Shown in pieces: positions 1 to 11,744 of a DNA stretch of 50,727 bases. Below the pieces are notes generated by a model, which saw only the letters and a list, made by a program, of their open reading frames with translations, was not told the origin of the DNA and ran no database searches. Origin of the DNA: Clavulina sp. PMI_390 (taxonomy: Eukaryota > Basidiomycota > Agaricomycetes > Cantharellales > Hydnaceae); assembly GCA_015039315.1 (NCBI GenBank), contig WIDE01000138.1, forward strand, positions 21,006-71,732. Reading direction: 5' to 3'. Position 1 is the first letter of the stretch. Every line of letters begins with the position of its first letter. The translations under genes were made by a program, and so were the position numbers.

Positions 1-3000
1 CAGTGCGAGTCCCACTACCCTCTCTATGACCGCCTCGACGAGAGGTACAGCTAAAATCACTGCGACTCTCACTGGTAACACGGGTCAGGCAACCACAAGT
101 AACAAAAACCACGCCCAAGCCAGGTTCAACATTTTTGGAGCGAGAAAAGACCTTGGGCTCGGTGTGATTGGCTTGTTGGGCGCTGCAATAAGTCTTGCTA
201 CAATGCACTGAGACAGAAATTCATGTTTCAGCCCACCCACCCTCAGCAGTGAACGGCCATATGGATAATATCCATCACTTCGTTCCGTTCCGCCTAACCC
301 CTTGTTAGCTTCTTTCAACATTTTCTGGTTTTGTCATTGAGGGTTTCCTTATCAGCGGCTGCGTTGCATTAACTTACGTCGCCCACACATTATTCCTCAA
401 CCCGCCCGATACGTTCCACCATCTCTCGCGATAGACCACTCTAGTATATCGCGAAAAACGGCCTCAATATACCGTTTTGCTTGATACCATCTTGGGACCG
501 AGGTGCAATCTGACCTCGCGGCGCCCAACAGGTAAGCGACAATGCTTATAGAGCGGAGTGTGGCTGATCCACGTTTAGATACAAGGTTCTTATCAAGCAG
601 TCTCGATCAAATCAGAAGGACGCGCTTCATTATTCGAACCGCAATCTGTCCTCTACCGGAACGGACAGCGATGATCAGACTATTTTGCACTTTGGTATGC
701 CAGGCTGAATGACTCCCAGAGTGCTCATAGTGTCATGGATGCACACCACACCTGGATCGCCGATCGAACTGGCTCGACGTTTGTCCTAATAATCGCCCCT
801 GTGCTCCCTGTACCGATATAGGCTATTTGTCACGCCACCCATATTCGCTTCCTGGCACTAGCCTGGTTCCGTCCAGACACCGGCGGAAAGGATGCTCCTG
901 GCTCCCCAGCGCCGATCCGTGGGTGCCTTACCCTGACCTATACTAAACACCCGTGAGACGGCGCCGAATGATTTGGCCTGGTAACGGGCTCCACGACTCT
1001 ACTCTCTTCGACTCAGCCTCCACTGTGCCGGCTACGTATACCCTACACTATAATGACAGTCCTCATGTCATTACAGCGCCCTCCAATTACAGCCACCATA
1101 ACATTGAGCCTAGCGAAAAATACTACGGATAGCACGGCAGATTCTACCTTTACCATAATCCAAACTGGCTAATATCAGTCCTCCGTTTGTAAGCTATATA
1201 TCGGCACTGCCCTATTCACGATCAATCAAATAGCTCGACTAATACCTTTCAAGATCCATGTTGGGATTCCATGCTTTGGAGCATGGTAGGTTCGGACGTG
1301 CTTGCCGGAATTCCATCAGTTTTAGCAGCAAAAAAGCGAAGGCTTGCGTCGATAGCGGCAATCGCAGGGAAGATTCCTGATATCGAGAATTGGGACTGTA
1401 GTGTCTTATATTTGCCACGTTTTGTCAGACGACTCTCTTTCCGACACCACTAGCGTAGCTATTTTCACATTTATGACAGGTCCCCGAGCATTCACTCTCA
1501 TTTAACTGTTCGAGCATCTCAAAGGGAGCACACTTCCCCTCTTAGATCCTTCGGATGTTGCGAGGATCCAGAGATAGATTCATATGTGGTGTTATGACGT
1601 AGCAGCTAATGACCCTAAACAGACATCCTCACCAGTAGTAACTGCCAGTATCACGCGGTATCAGATGCCGGCGTGTAAAGGATGCGAAGTCCGGCATTCA
1701 ACTTAACTCAACTGAGATTGACCAGCCGTGAGGGATACCCGATCAACTGAGCAACAATGCATACGCGAACATCCTTGAACAACTGAAAATCTACTCATGC
1801 AAAGCTTCGCAGACTCCCTAGATCTCCGTTGTGGCATCGTTTCTCAAACATCAGGCCATCTCGGCCACCTAACGAAACCATGCATGCGAGATCCCGATGT
1901 CTATGACGTCAATGTGAGCCGCGCGGGATAAGGTGTAAACATGGCGGAGGCTGTGGCGGGTTGGCTGTAAGCCTCGAGCGCGCAAATGGAAGGCAATCGA
2001 TAAGAACAAGAGTTTATTCTAACAAGAACAAGCTAGAGAACTCGCAGGAACGGTCCACAAGAGGCGGAGGGAAGCGAAATCCCTGGACATAAGGAATTGA
2101 CAGCCTGGTGAGATCGAGCAGAAGTTGAGTCGATATTATTTGCAGATAAAAGGAGGAAAATCAACCAAAAGGCTCTCAGGAAAGCGGTAGCGGTAGGCGC
2201 ATTCAGCCATCCAGAACCTATGTAATGAAGATTCCAGGTGGTCTGGTTGTGCCAAACGACGTGGCGTTGAGATAGATCCATTGGTGTCCTCAGTATGGAA
2301 AACCCCTAATCCGGATACTTTGAAGCCCGACAAGATATAGATATTCATTCGAAAGAAGCACAAGTGACTGAGCATTGGTGCGAAAGCACTGGGAATAGTT
2401 TGTTTGGGATGATCAAATCTTGGGGACACCTTCCCCTAAACGATATACCGCTGAACCGGTTGAGATTGGTAGATGTGATAGACGCGATTTATTGGACGTT
2501 ATGGAGTTATGGAGACCAAAACCACTTTTCTGGTCACGATTGCCGACGAGCCTTCCGCTCGAGCAGGCACACGTAGAATCACGAGCCAAGTTTTAAGTCC
2601 ACAGATAATCTAGGCAACACTGATAGTCCAAAATGTCTCCAGTGATGTCGGGATAGCTGGAAATTTTGAGATGTCGGATGATGTCGGAGGAAAGCATTTT
2701 TTTCTTCGCTTAGATCATATGATGTGATCACATATTATGAGACCGCTTCCTCAAGTCACAAACAGGACAGTACTCTCAACGCGCAATGGATGGTATGCCA
2801 TCATAGGAAGGAGATGCTTATTATTCGAACTCTATTGTACAGTAGGTATCCACAAATATGACTGTTGCTTTTTGGCAACCGAAGGAGACAAATTTGGTAG
2901 CCTAATACACTCTCCGTCATTCGGAGTTGGTCAAGTCCAATTCGAAGAAAGGAGAGAAGCAGCCGATGTCATGGAAAGGGAGAGTAATAACAAATGTGCC

Positions 3001-3728
3001 ACGGAGCGCATTGAGAAATATTATAGTAGAATGCCGCAAGGAAGTCAAGATGAAATGAAACAATAGTAAACGGGCGGAATTGCGCGGAGATGAGAATGTG
3101 GAGGATCTGACGAAAGTCATGAAAGTACGATGAGTCATTGGGCTATTACAATTACGGGTGAAAATGAGAATCCCGATGCACAGAAGAAAAGAAATCAAGT
3201 GCGATGCTGTTGTGGACGCGACAACAGAGAAACAAGACAATTGCGGGGTGATATACATGTGCACAGTACAAGATAAGCAAGAACAAGAAAACAAACTGAC
3301 AAGAGACAATATTAGCAACGGAGATGTGCGACGAGAGATGCCGATGAATGGGACCAAAAATCAGTCCAAATCATGGACCCTCAGGGAACGAGATGGGGAA
3401 CCACAAAAAGGCCGGGCGCAGCCGCGCTTCGATCTTAGTAACGACCGCAAAACCAGGCTGATACCGAGCTGGGACAACGAAGGTGATGCCCGGTGAAGTC
3501 CTGCCCGACAACACAGCAATAGAGCTGTGACAGGTAAATCGCCGGAGTGGAGACAGGCAGGATGGAAAGCACCGAATCGAGCTGCAACTTGCCTCGAGCG
3601 GTGCACTGGAGACGGGGATGGACCCGCCCGTCCTTTTTTGATCTACCCAATCTCACCTCACGCCCCTGCGCCCCTCTTTACCCTGCGTCGCGTCCATGGG
3701 CGGGGGCGGCCGACTCCACATTACCAGA
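1..3728. other. gene-poor stretch, nothing recognised
   Basis: I see no convincing gene in this 3.7-kb stretch. Open frames on either strand are short, lack recognisable motifs, and do not join through plausible GT-AG introns into a longer product. The last 200 bases or so, up to 3728, are probably the 3' untranslated and downstream region of the kinase gene that ends at 3729. The sequence could be decayed transposon DNA, but I found no terminal repeats, reverse transcriptase or transposase motifs to support that. Confidence 0.5.
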
Positions 3729-6375
3729 CTACTTGGATGACCGTCCGAATAACCGGCTACGCTTCTTGCCGATGCTCATGCCCCATTTCTTATCCTTGTC
3801 TCGAGGAGACGGGGAAGCAGAGCGCGGGTTGGGGACAGAATGAGTAGGTGGTGGGGAGGAAGACGAAGACCCATAAGAAGCGGGCGGTGTCATCAGTCCT
3901 CTAGGAGCAGAAGCGTTGGGAATCATGAGTGTTGCAGTCCCAGAACTCGAATAGGAGGGCGCAGCATGTGGAAGGGGTCGAGGGCCGGGCACCGACGACG
4001 CCAGAGAAGGAGATCCATCGAGAGGAGAGTTCCCAGGTGAGGGATAGGCACGTGCTGCTGAAGCACCGTCAAAGCTGGCACGGTTCGAGGAAGAGGAGGA
4101 TGACCAACGCTCGACATCGGCATCCTCGTCACTCTCGCCCTCCATTGAGAACACGACAGGACCAGGGCCACCGTTATTTGGCAGGTCATCAGCAAGGAGC
4201 ATGGCCTGGCGTTGCGTTGGGCTGGAAGGGATATAAACGCTCGCATTAAAATCCCAACTAATACCCAAGGTCCCAACTGTAGCGCCTGGCGCGCCGGGAC
4301 CTGCCATCACGCGTCGCTCCTGGCGAACAACAAGTGGGGGTAAGCCTTGGAGTAGGACAGGGACGAGATAGTCCTTTTTCTTGGCATTGCGGAAGTAAGG
4401 CATTGCAAGGAGAGCTGCCGCAGTGGGCCGCTGCGTGGGGTCCTTAAGGAGGCACGCATCAATGATGTCCTTGAGCTCTTGAGAATAGCGATGCTTGCCG
4501 CCACGCGGGAGACGAGAGCCAGAGGAGGAGCCGCCCCGATCGAGCGTGGGGCTGGCGTTTTGCAAAGTCTTGAGCAGCGCCTTGTAGGGCGGATCGAGCG
4601 AGTGCGGCGCCCGCCCATGCGCTAACTCAAGCGCCGTGATGCCGAGCGAATAGATGTCTGCGCTCGTGTTGTAGCCAGCGACGCCTGACGCACCGGACGA
4701 CTTTTGAGAGATGACTTCGGGGGCCATCCAGCATGGCGTGCCGACAAAGGATTTGCGACGGCCTAGATGCTGTTGAGCCGTGGGACGAGAAGACGATGAT
4801 GTAGCGCCAGGAAGATTCGTGCCTGGTGGGGTCGTCTGGCGTGTGAAGGAGGCGTCAAACATTGACGACTTGGTATTGCCACTCGAATTTGCAGGTGCGA
4901 GAGACGAGTAATAGAAGCCGCCCCCAGTGCTGCTGCCAGACGATGAGGCCGTTCCTCCACGGGAGGATGACCCTAGACCTGGGGCGATACCAGAATGTGA
5001 GGATGTGGGTTCCTCTGAGAGCGACACAGCGACACCAAGATCGCCGAGGAGGACGGTGCCATCGTCGTCGATCAGGAGATTAGCAGCCTTGATGTCGCGG
5101 TGGATGAAGCCATTGACATGCAAGTAGCTAATGTGTGGTGGTGGTGGATGAATTGAGTCAATCACGAGCAAAGTGAGCATGCGGATGACCGGCACGGGTG
5201 AGGCAATGCATCAACCGGTAGGGTTGATTAGAAAAAGGAAAGTAGGGAAAGAGGGTCAGCTCCGCGGTCAAAAGTGGATCGTGAAGATTAAATGAAGGGT
5301 GCAAGGAAATGAACGTAAGATTGAATTTGAAGCTCAAAGGCACGGCATAGCACGCATGAAAGCAGTTCAAGTGGAGCGAGTAGCTGAGAGGTACGGCGGG
5401 GCGGTCCTTCTTCCATCCCTATTTGGGTGCCGGAAGGAGAGTTGGAACTGTTCTTGCTCGATCCGAACGAACAACGGAGAGGCGCTCAGGCGTATTGAAT
5501 AAGAAGCACGAGGGAGGAATGCAAATCATATCACAAAGGTCCGGAATTTCCGGAACCTGTTCTCCCCACCCGCCAAGCCACCATGCCGGTGGTGCCGACA
5601 AAAACGTTTGGTGGGCCCGTAGTGCAGCAAGAAACAGGGGACGCCAAGTGGAAAAAAAAAGAGGGGTCCCACGAAAGATCGGCACGAGGAAGAAAGCCAG
5701 ATATGCGGAGTGGAAAATATTCAAATTGTGGAGACAAGGTTGGACTTACTCGAGACCCTGGAGTGCCTGCTTTAGGATGCACTTGATTGCATCCTCTTCA
5801 ATGCCATCGATATGGCGATAGCGCATGACGTCGCGAACGGAGCCCGCTCGCATGAGCCTAAGAGCGATGTAGACTCTGTGATCTGTCATCCAGCTGCCAC
5901 GTACACGGAGAACGTTGGGGTGCTTAGAGAGCGACATGAGGCGGGTTTCACGTGTGAGAAGGTGGAACGCAGACTGCGGAAGCTTGTCAAGATCAAGAAC
6001 TTTGATGGCGCATGGATAGGATGGAGCGGCCCGCCGAGCAGACGGCGGTTGCTTGGGGGTGAAAGTGGCAGCGTAGACGATGGAGGAGGCCCCAAAGCCT
6101 ATAGGGGCGCCTATATTGTAGTCTGCTGGGTCATCGCTGGATAAAATTCATGAGTCAGTGCATGTCCGCGAGGACTCGATTCGCTAGAGAAGAGCAAACC
6201 TAAACATGACCCAGTCTGTGGAGCGCACACACGTTTGTTAGTCACCGATCATCAGATTAGAAGGGACGACCCTACCATCTTCGACAGCGCCGATAAAGTT
6301 TGGGACTTGGGAGGGCATAAGGGGCGGGAGGATGGAGGAGGCGGAGGGGGGCTGTTTCCGTTTTGGAGTGGGCAT
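3729..6375 (-). CDS. STE20-family Ser/Thr kinase, OSR1/SPAK (FRAY)-like
   Basis: Predicted cytoplasmic protein kinase of the STE20 group, closest in feel to OSR1/SPAK. Exons 6375-6276, 6215-6200 (16 nt), 6136-5750 and 5127-3729 give 633 residues. Kinase motifs in order: glycine loop IGFGASS, ATP lysine in CAIKV, alpha-C glutamate in TRETRLM, GLDYLH formed exactly across the third intron, HRDIKAANLL near residue 177, DLG (in place of DFG) near 197, GTPCWMAPE near 297, and subdomain XI DPTQRPTAA. About 80 Ser/Gly-rich residues are inserted between DLG and GTPCW. The C-terminal 230 or so residues are Ser/Pro-rich, and I cannot see the CCT domain that binds RFxV/I motifs in animal OSR1/SPAK. The third intron (622 nt) is unusually long here. 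An in-frame downstream Met at 6318 is an alternative start. In animals this family regulates ion transport and cell shape; the role here is inferred. Confidence 0.88.
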
Positions 6376-6799
6376 TATTATACGATGGTCGGGGGCTGGT
6401 GGAGATGGGACTTGGATTCGCCATCAACCTGTGTTTGTTTGGTTTTGGCGGCGGTAACTTAAACTCGAATGCCGACGGACCTTTTGCGCGCTGAGTGAGC
6501 CATTAGATTATGACAATATACTGCCCCATCGCTTGACAAGAAGCAAAAGGGTCTCTCGGAGTTAGCCCCTTGCCAAATTCAGATCCAGATGCAGGGGGTG
6601 CCGCCCTCCCTGCCTCCACATACCGACGAGCACGCGCTATAGAGCCACGCGTCCCTTGTTTTCCCCCAGGCGCGTGCGAAATTAAAACGCCGAATCTCCA
6701 CTCGTCCCAAATCCGGTCAAGCGCCGGATCCAAACATCCTCCCACACCTTCTCTTCGTTATTCGTCGTTGTCGTCGTCGTTGGCGTTCTCGAGCTCGTC
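6376..6799. promoter_or_regulatory. shared divergent promoter, kinase / Rieske protein
   Basis: These 424 bases separate the start codons of the kinase (minus strand) and the Rieske protein (plus strand), so both promoters must lie here or overlap neighbouring sequence. I see no clear TATA box. The Rieske side is pyrimidine-rich, with a short GTC/GTT trinucleotide run near 6762-6783 just before its ATG, typical of fungal core promoters and 5' leaders. Confidence 0.5.
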
Positions 6800-8014
6800 A
6801 TGGCCGCACTGCGCTCAGTCTCCCGCACGGCCATTAACCTTGGCCCCACCGTTACCGCCAAACCCTCCGGCGTCCCCTTTGCCCCCCTCCTTAACCTTGC
6901 TGCTTCTGCACCTGCCAGTGACGCTCACGGTCATGGGCATTCCGCCACGCGCTCCGACGCCGTTCCTGCCTGGGCTGGATCTTCGCGTTCGTCGTCTGGC
7001 TCATTACTGAGCAAGACCAACGTCAATGGTGTGTGCTGGCATCCTTTTTTGCCATTGCGCGCATTCTCATTCGTCTAATTTTTTCTCACCGAACCGTGTT
7101 CGCCGATACCAAAACTTGTTGCTGGACCTTGCTGGACGCTGCATTTATACCATAAATTTTATGCTTAAACCTGCTCCCATATACAACGCTATCAACTCCA
7201 TATATGACCATCGTAAACCTTCAGCTCGCGTCACTGTCCCTGGCCAGCGCTATATTCATACTTCCGTCTCCACCCAAACCGACGTTCCCGACTTCTCCCC
7301 CTACCGCGCCAAGAATCCCGAGAGCAACCGGGCCCTCTCTTACTTTATGATTGGCTCCACGGGTCTCCTCGCTGCCTCTGCCGCAAAGTCTACCGTCACC
7401 TCCTTCCTCGCTTCCATGTCGGCGTCCGCAGACGTTCTCGCGCTCGCCAAGGTCGAGGTCGAGATGGCTTCCATCCCTGAGGGCAAGAATGCCATCATCA
7501 AGTGGCGTGGCAAGCCTGTCTTCATCCGCCACCGGACTCCTGACGAGATCCAGGAGGCCAACAGTGTCGACGTCAAGACGCTCCGTGACCCTGAGACCGA
7601 TGAGGCGCGTACTCAGAATCCCGAGTGGCTGGTCATGTTGGGTGTGTGCACCCACTTGGGTTGTGTGCCCATTGGCGAGTCTGGTGACTTTGGTGGATGG
7701 TCCGTGTTTTCAGTGTTGCTCCAATCTCGATGCCCAAATCTTACTATTTTTGCCTTTCAATACAGGTTCTGCCCCTGCCACGGCTCTCACTACGATATCT
7801 GTTAGTACCTCACCCATGGTTACTCGCATTTTCACTCGCTGATGTTTTTCCTGATTTTTTTTAGCTGGTCGTATTCGCAAGGGTCCTGCACCAGTACGTT
7901 TTCCCTTCCCTTATCATAAGCTACATTTGCTGATCAGCCTTGCCCCTCTAGCTTAACTTGGAGGTCCCTGCATACAGCATTGAGGAGGGCGATGGCAAGA
8001 TTGTGGTCGGGTAA
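6800..8014 (+). CDS. RIP1: Rieske iron-sulfur subunit of cytochrome bc1 complex
   Basis: Mitochondrial inner-membrane subunit of complex III that carries the mobile [2Fe-2S] cluster passing electrons from ubiquinol to cytochrome c1. Exons 6800-7028, 7225-7699, 7766-7800, 7865-7893 and 7952-8014 give 276 residues. The N-terminus is Ala/Ser/Arg-rich and fits a mitochondrial presequence. A membrane segment follows around SYFMIGSTGLLAASAA. The two cluster loops are intact: CTHLGC (residues 218-223) and CPCHGSHYD (from 237). The cluster ligands are C218, H220, C237 and H240, and C223 and C239 form the loop disulfide. The tryptophan of GGW is split by the second intron directly before FCPCHG. The first intron is 196 nt; the others are 58-66 nt. 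Length and order match fungal Rip1. It shares a divergent promoter with the kinase. Confidence 0.97.
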
Positions 8015-11000
8015 AAACACCTTTAGAGAAGCCCCTACATCGCATGTAGACCGTCGTTGGAGCAATATTATCTCACTACCATATTATTACTGGGCCCACC
8101 CTCAAACAATGTTCTCGCTCTGCCGGAGAAGGATTCCTCGGTTGTCCCACTACTGATTCTATTCTGGGAACGTCGCGCTGAATTTGAGTCCTGCCGCTTG
8201 CTCTAGTTCGTATTACTCCAGTATTCTTTACCTCGAGTCAAGGGCGCGAGAAGCGTTAATGGACGGGATTGCAGCTCAGTCGCTTGATCGGACCGAGCTA
8301 CATATACAGCACGCGGAACTACCACTCACTCGAGAAAGCTAGCTTGAATTATCGCCTCGATAATCCCCGTGGAGGTCTCCGTAAGGTGGATCCCCCTGCT
8401 GTATTCTCATATCGCTGACAGGCTGTGTGCTCTATACAGAGATGGAGTGGCTCGACATGAGAATGTGACTGAGGAAGAACTCGCCACGAAGATCATGAGC
8501 CCCACCGGAGCTCGAGCATCAGTGGTTGCTCTCCTTCGTACCTGCAGTGCAAAGAGTCATCAATTTGAAAGACTTTAATGAACGGGTAATGGAATATGGA
8601 ATGTTCTCCTGGAAGATCAGTTCTAGGGTGTTCGTTGGTGAGGACGCTCAAGTGACCTCGTACCTTTTCTTTCGGTCAAGGCTGAATTCCTGCAGTCTAA
8701 CCCAATGTCAACTCTTCTCTTATTCCGCCTGCCATTAATGCTCTGCTTCCACATGAACTTCTGTTAGGAAGACACTCGGAACTCCGAAGTCTGCTGAGCT
8801 GCATCCCGACCATGATCGTCAACAATTCAACTATCTGCGAGCCACTTCGGCAAACTGTGGTTAGTAATCCTAGAAAATTAGTCATTATTCATCGTTGAGC
8901 TATCGCTTCCGGTTCATTCCGCCAACTCTTATCCGCATTCATGTGTACCCAGCATGCGGTATCACCGACTGTACGCCTATGATTGATTGAACATTGACAA
9001 AAATGCCCATTTGGCTTTCAGTATTTTCTCTTATAGAGACTCCAGCTGACAAAGACTTTGCAGCCACTCCCGGACGTTGGTTTGCCGTGAGTGAGCTGCG
9101 TTCATATGGCGGTCCTTCGAACCGAGGCCGAACCCTGTGGTCGTACGACTCATTACTGGCTCTATGACAAAAATGTGGATTTCATCCCCAACTAGCGAAT
9201 GAACTGCGACGGGATCGGATATACATGCAGGGATATACGAAAAAGAGACGGTAAGATGAACTAGGGTAGTAAAATGAACTACATCCACGTGATCGATCAT
9301 ATCGCATCTCCTCGCATCGCATCACCTGTTCACCGACACCCTCCTCATTAGACCCCTCTTGCTCGATGGATCGAGCGGGGATCGGGGAAGAGCTTGCTGC
9401 GCCTTCGGAACTTCTGACCGCACATCCGTGCGATCACGCATCGATCGCAACGCCTTGAATGCTTGCATCTAGAGGGTTTTATGGCGAATCTCATCTTGGG
9501 ACGTCCTGCACATTGCTTGGCTGCTGCCTCTGTTAAACAATCCTGCTCAAACCTCCTGAACAAATCTACGTCTTATCACCGCCTTGTTCATCATGAGACC
9601 ATGACTTCCAAAGTACCGAGAACCTCTCGACGATTCTGCAACTAGGCCTTTGGGGATTATCCTTCTATCGAGACTGACTGCCTCGACTCATCGTACCTTA
9701 TCGACTGGAGGCTACAACATTGTAAAACTTGTTGGAGCGTCACCCTTGCTCCCTCTGATCAGCTACAAAGCATAATGGCCCTTCTCTATGATTTTTCCCC
9801 TCCATCTGGAATTCTGCTCGCCTTTACATTAGGGGCTTCTTCGCGGTGCGTCCGTGTCGGTGATAGAGGTATTGATGAGTTCGAGAGCAAAACGAGGTTA
9901 TTGAACTGGGGAGGAGGATTGATTTCGTTCACAGGCTACTAGGCAACGACCGCCCTCCAGTCATTTCTCAACTGGTACTTCTATGCGAGGCGCCGACATC
10001 AAAAGTAACCATCGCTCTCGGATTACAAATTTGTGGATCTTCAGTCAATCATGATGCAACGACTATTGGCGCGTTTCTCGGTTCTTTTGATTGGTTTCTT
10101 ATCAGCTGGAAGGCCGCTATATAAGGCGGCATCAGTCAGCCCACTCTCTCCGAACGGATATCCTTCCATCATGCTTTTGATTATCAGTCGCCTCATTTAT
10201 TCTTGTCAACAGTCCACGATGTGCCCGCGTTCATCTTCAAAGGCTAATGAGGTGCTCTGAACTTTGCCGCTCATATTCTCGAAGGCCCGTTCGCTTGCAA
10301 CGTCTCAACGTCTCATATAGTCACTATGGAATGTTGAGTCAACCTTATGTGGATCCAGTTGCCAGTCTCAGGACGACTGCACCCCGCTTCGGAAGAAGCA
10401 AGGGTGGCGGTAAAGTAGCGAACCCACCATCAAGTGATCCCCGCCAGTTGATATCGGTGCTACGAGTGGACGTAAAGAGCAGTCAGTGACGGTTGGCACA
10501 GGCGTGCAAGCGGGGATCGATGATGTATCGGTCATGGTGGCCGCAAGGACGAGGTAGAGCTCCCAATTATAATGCCGCCGCACCAGAGGTTTCCTCATGG
10601 GTGATGTGCAAACCGGAGAAACATCCTCGCCTGTGCTCTCCATAAAGATTGCATCCTTCACTGCTGCTCCACTTGTCGTCCAGGGGGTCGAAGACAATGC
10701 CCTCGATTTCAACAGGAGACGCTCTGATCCGCTGATAAGATTTCGATATTGAAACCAGTCTCAGGGCCTGACGAATATATATAATGAATAGACAACGTGC
10801 TTGAAGTCGACGAATCTAAGCGCAGCTATCTGATTGGGCCTGGATCGTTATTAGTTTCTTTACACGCGAGTCATGCATGTATGCGAATGTGGTGGAAATG
10901 CAAGAAGCGAAAAAAACGATGCTCAGAAAGAAGCACCATGGCGTGGGACCACTTTTTGACACTCGATGGACCGTGATGCTTCGGGGGACTTGAGACCACC

Positions 11001-11744
11001 CCGGAAACATGACTGTGACAGACCGATAAGGCGAACGGTATGACCAAAAAAAATGTAGAAGCCACTCAGTTGATTCCTTGACAATCTTGTCAGGGTAGCA
11101 CTGTCAAGCAACAGACTGACCGCCTTGAGATAACCGTTCGCACACTTCCAAAAGGGGATACAAACTGAATCGCACGATCGTCACCCAGCTTTCAGAAGCC
11201 GCTCATTACTTCCATTCTGAGGATGTCCTGGCGCGTGTCACCCACGCGGAAGGGACGAGGTCAGCTACACTAATGAACTAGCAAGGGAGGCAACGAAGCA
11301 TGCAGGAGGCAGTGCTGGAGCTCATAACATGGTCCACGCCTGACCCCCGCCTTCCTACCACCTTCTCGAGTCGTTTGCGCATAGTATCGCATAACAGACC
11401 TCGCCCTTTGACAACCAGGTCTCAAATAACTGTCTGCTTGATCATCAACGGTCGCTAGAGGCGCTGGAAACTTGGCGGGGCGTCGGCCACTAATACCAAC
11501 GAGCGCCTTGACGCATGACCACGCATCCCAGCAGCATCCCACTCCTCGTATCCCGTCATTAACACTATCCTATTCACGGAAATTTCACGAGTCGACACGC
11601 ATCTACACGACAGCATCTTGTATCTGTAACTGTACTTTTGTCTTGTAACCACCCCACGTTCCACGGTCTAGGCCTTGTACCCATCCAAACCCCCATTACT
11701 TCCCAAGTGCTTTCTTAATAACCACATCCTCTATTCGCCCCTCC
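8015..11744. other. 3.7-kb gene-free stretch
   Basis: No gene is visible between the Rieske stop and the coiled-coil gene. Open frames are under about 115 codons, show no motif, and do not splice into longer products. A small perfect hairpin with 7-base arms (GCTCGAT/ATCGAGC, 2-base loop) lies at 9361-9376; I attach no function to it. The last 200 bases are pyrimidine-rich and probably hold the promoter and leader of the gene starting at 11745. Decayed transposon sequence is possible but unproven. Confidence 0.5.

Noticed and set aside
2917..3357. 146-codon Ser/Leu/Phe-rich minus-strand open frame
   Set aside because: Low-complexity hydrophobic composition without ordered membrane segments or conserved motif, and its opposite strand is also open. 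Chance is more likely.
9361..9376. Small perfect hairpin
   Set aside because: Seven-base arms occur by chance in 50 kb. It is not followed by a T-run or next to a gene, so no terminator or binding site is claimed.
8015..11744. Decayed retrotransposon filling the gene-free stretch
   Set aside because: No long terminal repeats, integrase, reverse transcriptase or transposase motifs could be found, so no mobile element is annotated.
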